Shown piece after piece: positions 63,801 to 64,000 of a stretch of DNA of 64,000 nt. Source of the DNA: Rostratula benghalensis (lineage: Eukaryota; Chordata; Aves; Charadriiformes; Rostratulidae). The stretch covers positions 179,501 through 243,500 of the forward strand of contig VXAI01000164.1 in the NCBI GenBank assembly GCA_013399305.1. Direction: 5' to 3'. Made by a program: the position numbers and the translations under genes. Within the stretch, counting starts at the first letter, position 1. Every line of letters begins with the position of its first letter. The notes below the pieces were generated by a model. The model worked only from the letters and a program-made list of their open reading frames with translations, searched no databases and was not told where the DNA came from.

Positions 63801-64000
63801 TGTCAGATAGCAGCAGAGTAAGAATGAACATTCTTTGGAGTGGAGTTGCATAAATTGTCAGAACACCTAATGCTGTGCAAACGGCAACCTGATTGTGACT
63901 TCAAGATTCTGGCACGGTTTAAATAATAAACAATGAGGATGTTAACCATGAAAGTAAAGCTGGCCTGGATACAAACCATAATGTGATGGGCAAGAGAATT
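54841..64000. other. Long stretch with no recognisable gene
   Basis: About 9 kb of AT-rich sequence. I found no family-like exon, tRNA or microRNA hairpin that I recognise. It includes an A run of 25 (56256-56280). Segments at 59550-59700 and 61260-61390 have weak MIR-like wording, too poor to call. Confidence 0.5.
56256..56280 (+). repeat. Run of 25 A
   Basis: Homopolymer run. No transposon body or target-site duplication was recognised beside it, so it is not called an insertion tail. Confidence 0.95.

Overview
The window looks like one piece of a bird nuclear genome. It holds several CR1 LINE retrotransposons with the typical avian 3' end, including an imperfect 8-bp tail related to ATTCTGTG. 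It also holds older amniote repeats, long intronic and intergenic stretches, and two assembly gaps (36166-36233 and 50507-50640). There are no operons, prokaryotic-style coding runs, CRISPR arrays or recognisable RNA genes.

Left part (1-9760): the only protein-coding gene I can support is on the minus strand. It is the 5' part of DIPK2B (divergent protein kinase domain 2B; older names CXorf36 and DIA1R). Coding exon 1 (9537-9760) carries the start codon, a signal peptide and the Cys motif CNACIGTSIC. Coding exon 2 (3785-4049) continues it. The 5.5-kb intron between them joins in frame, and the join reads IRFDTWLSS across the boundary. The predicted product so far is 163 residues; the kinase-like remainder must lie to the left of the window. 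In mammals this gene sits next to KDM6A, and the miR-221/222 cluster lies on the other side. I found neither in the window.

Right part (9761-64000): about 54 kb without a coding exon I can recognise. It lies upstream of DIPK2B and is probably intergenic, or partly an intron if DIPK2B has a distal non-coding first exon. It contains a degraded CR1 copy of about 1.5 kb (33645-35181), a small CR1 tail (37158-37235), and a pair of head-to-head CR1 copies (38147-38545 minus, 38748-40090 plus). It also contains ancient CR1 and MIR-like relics, a G-rich (GGGAA)n array that breaks the assembly, and a nearly perfect 132-bp tandem duplication (52962-53225).

I did not find an undescribed biological system. 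The best leads are the DIPK2B 5' structure, the two structured repeats, and the empty upstream territory.
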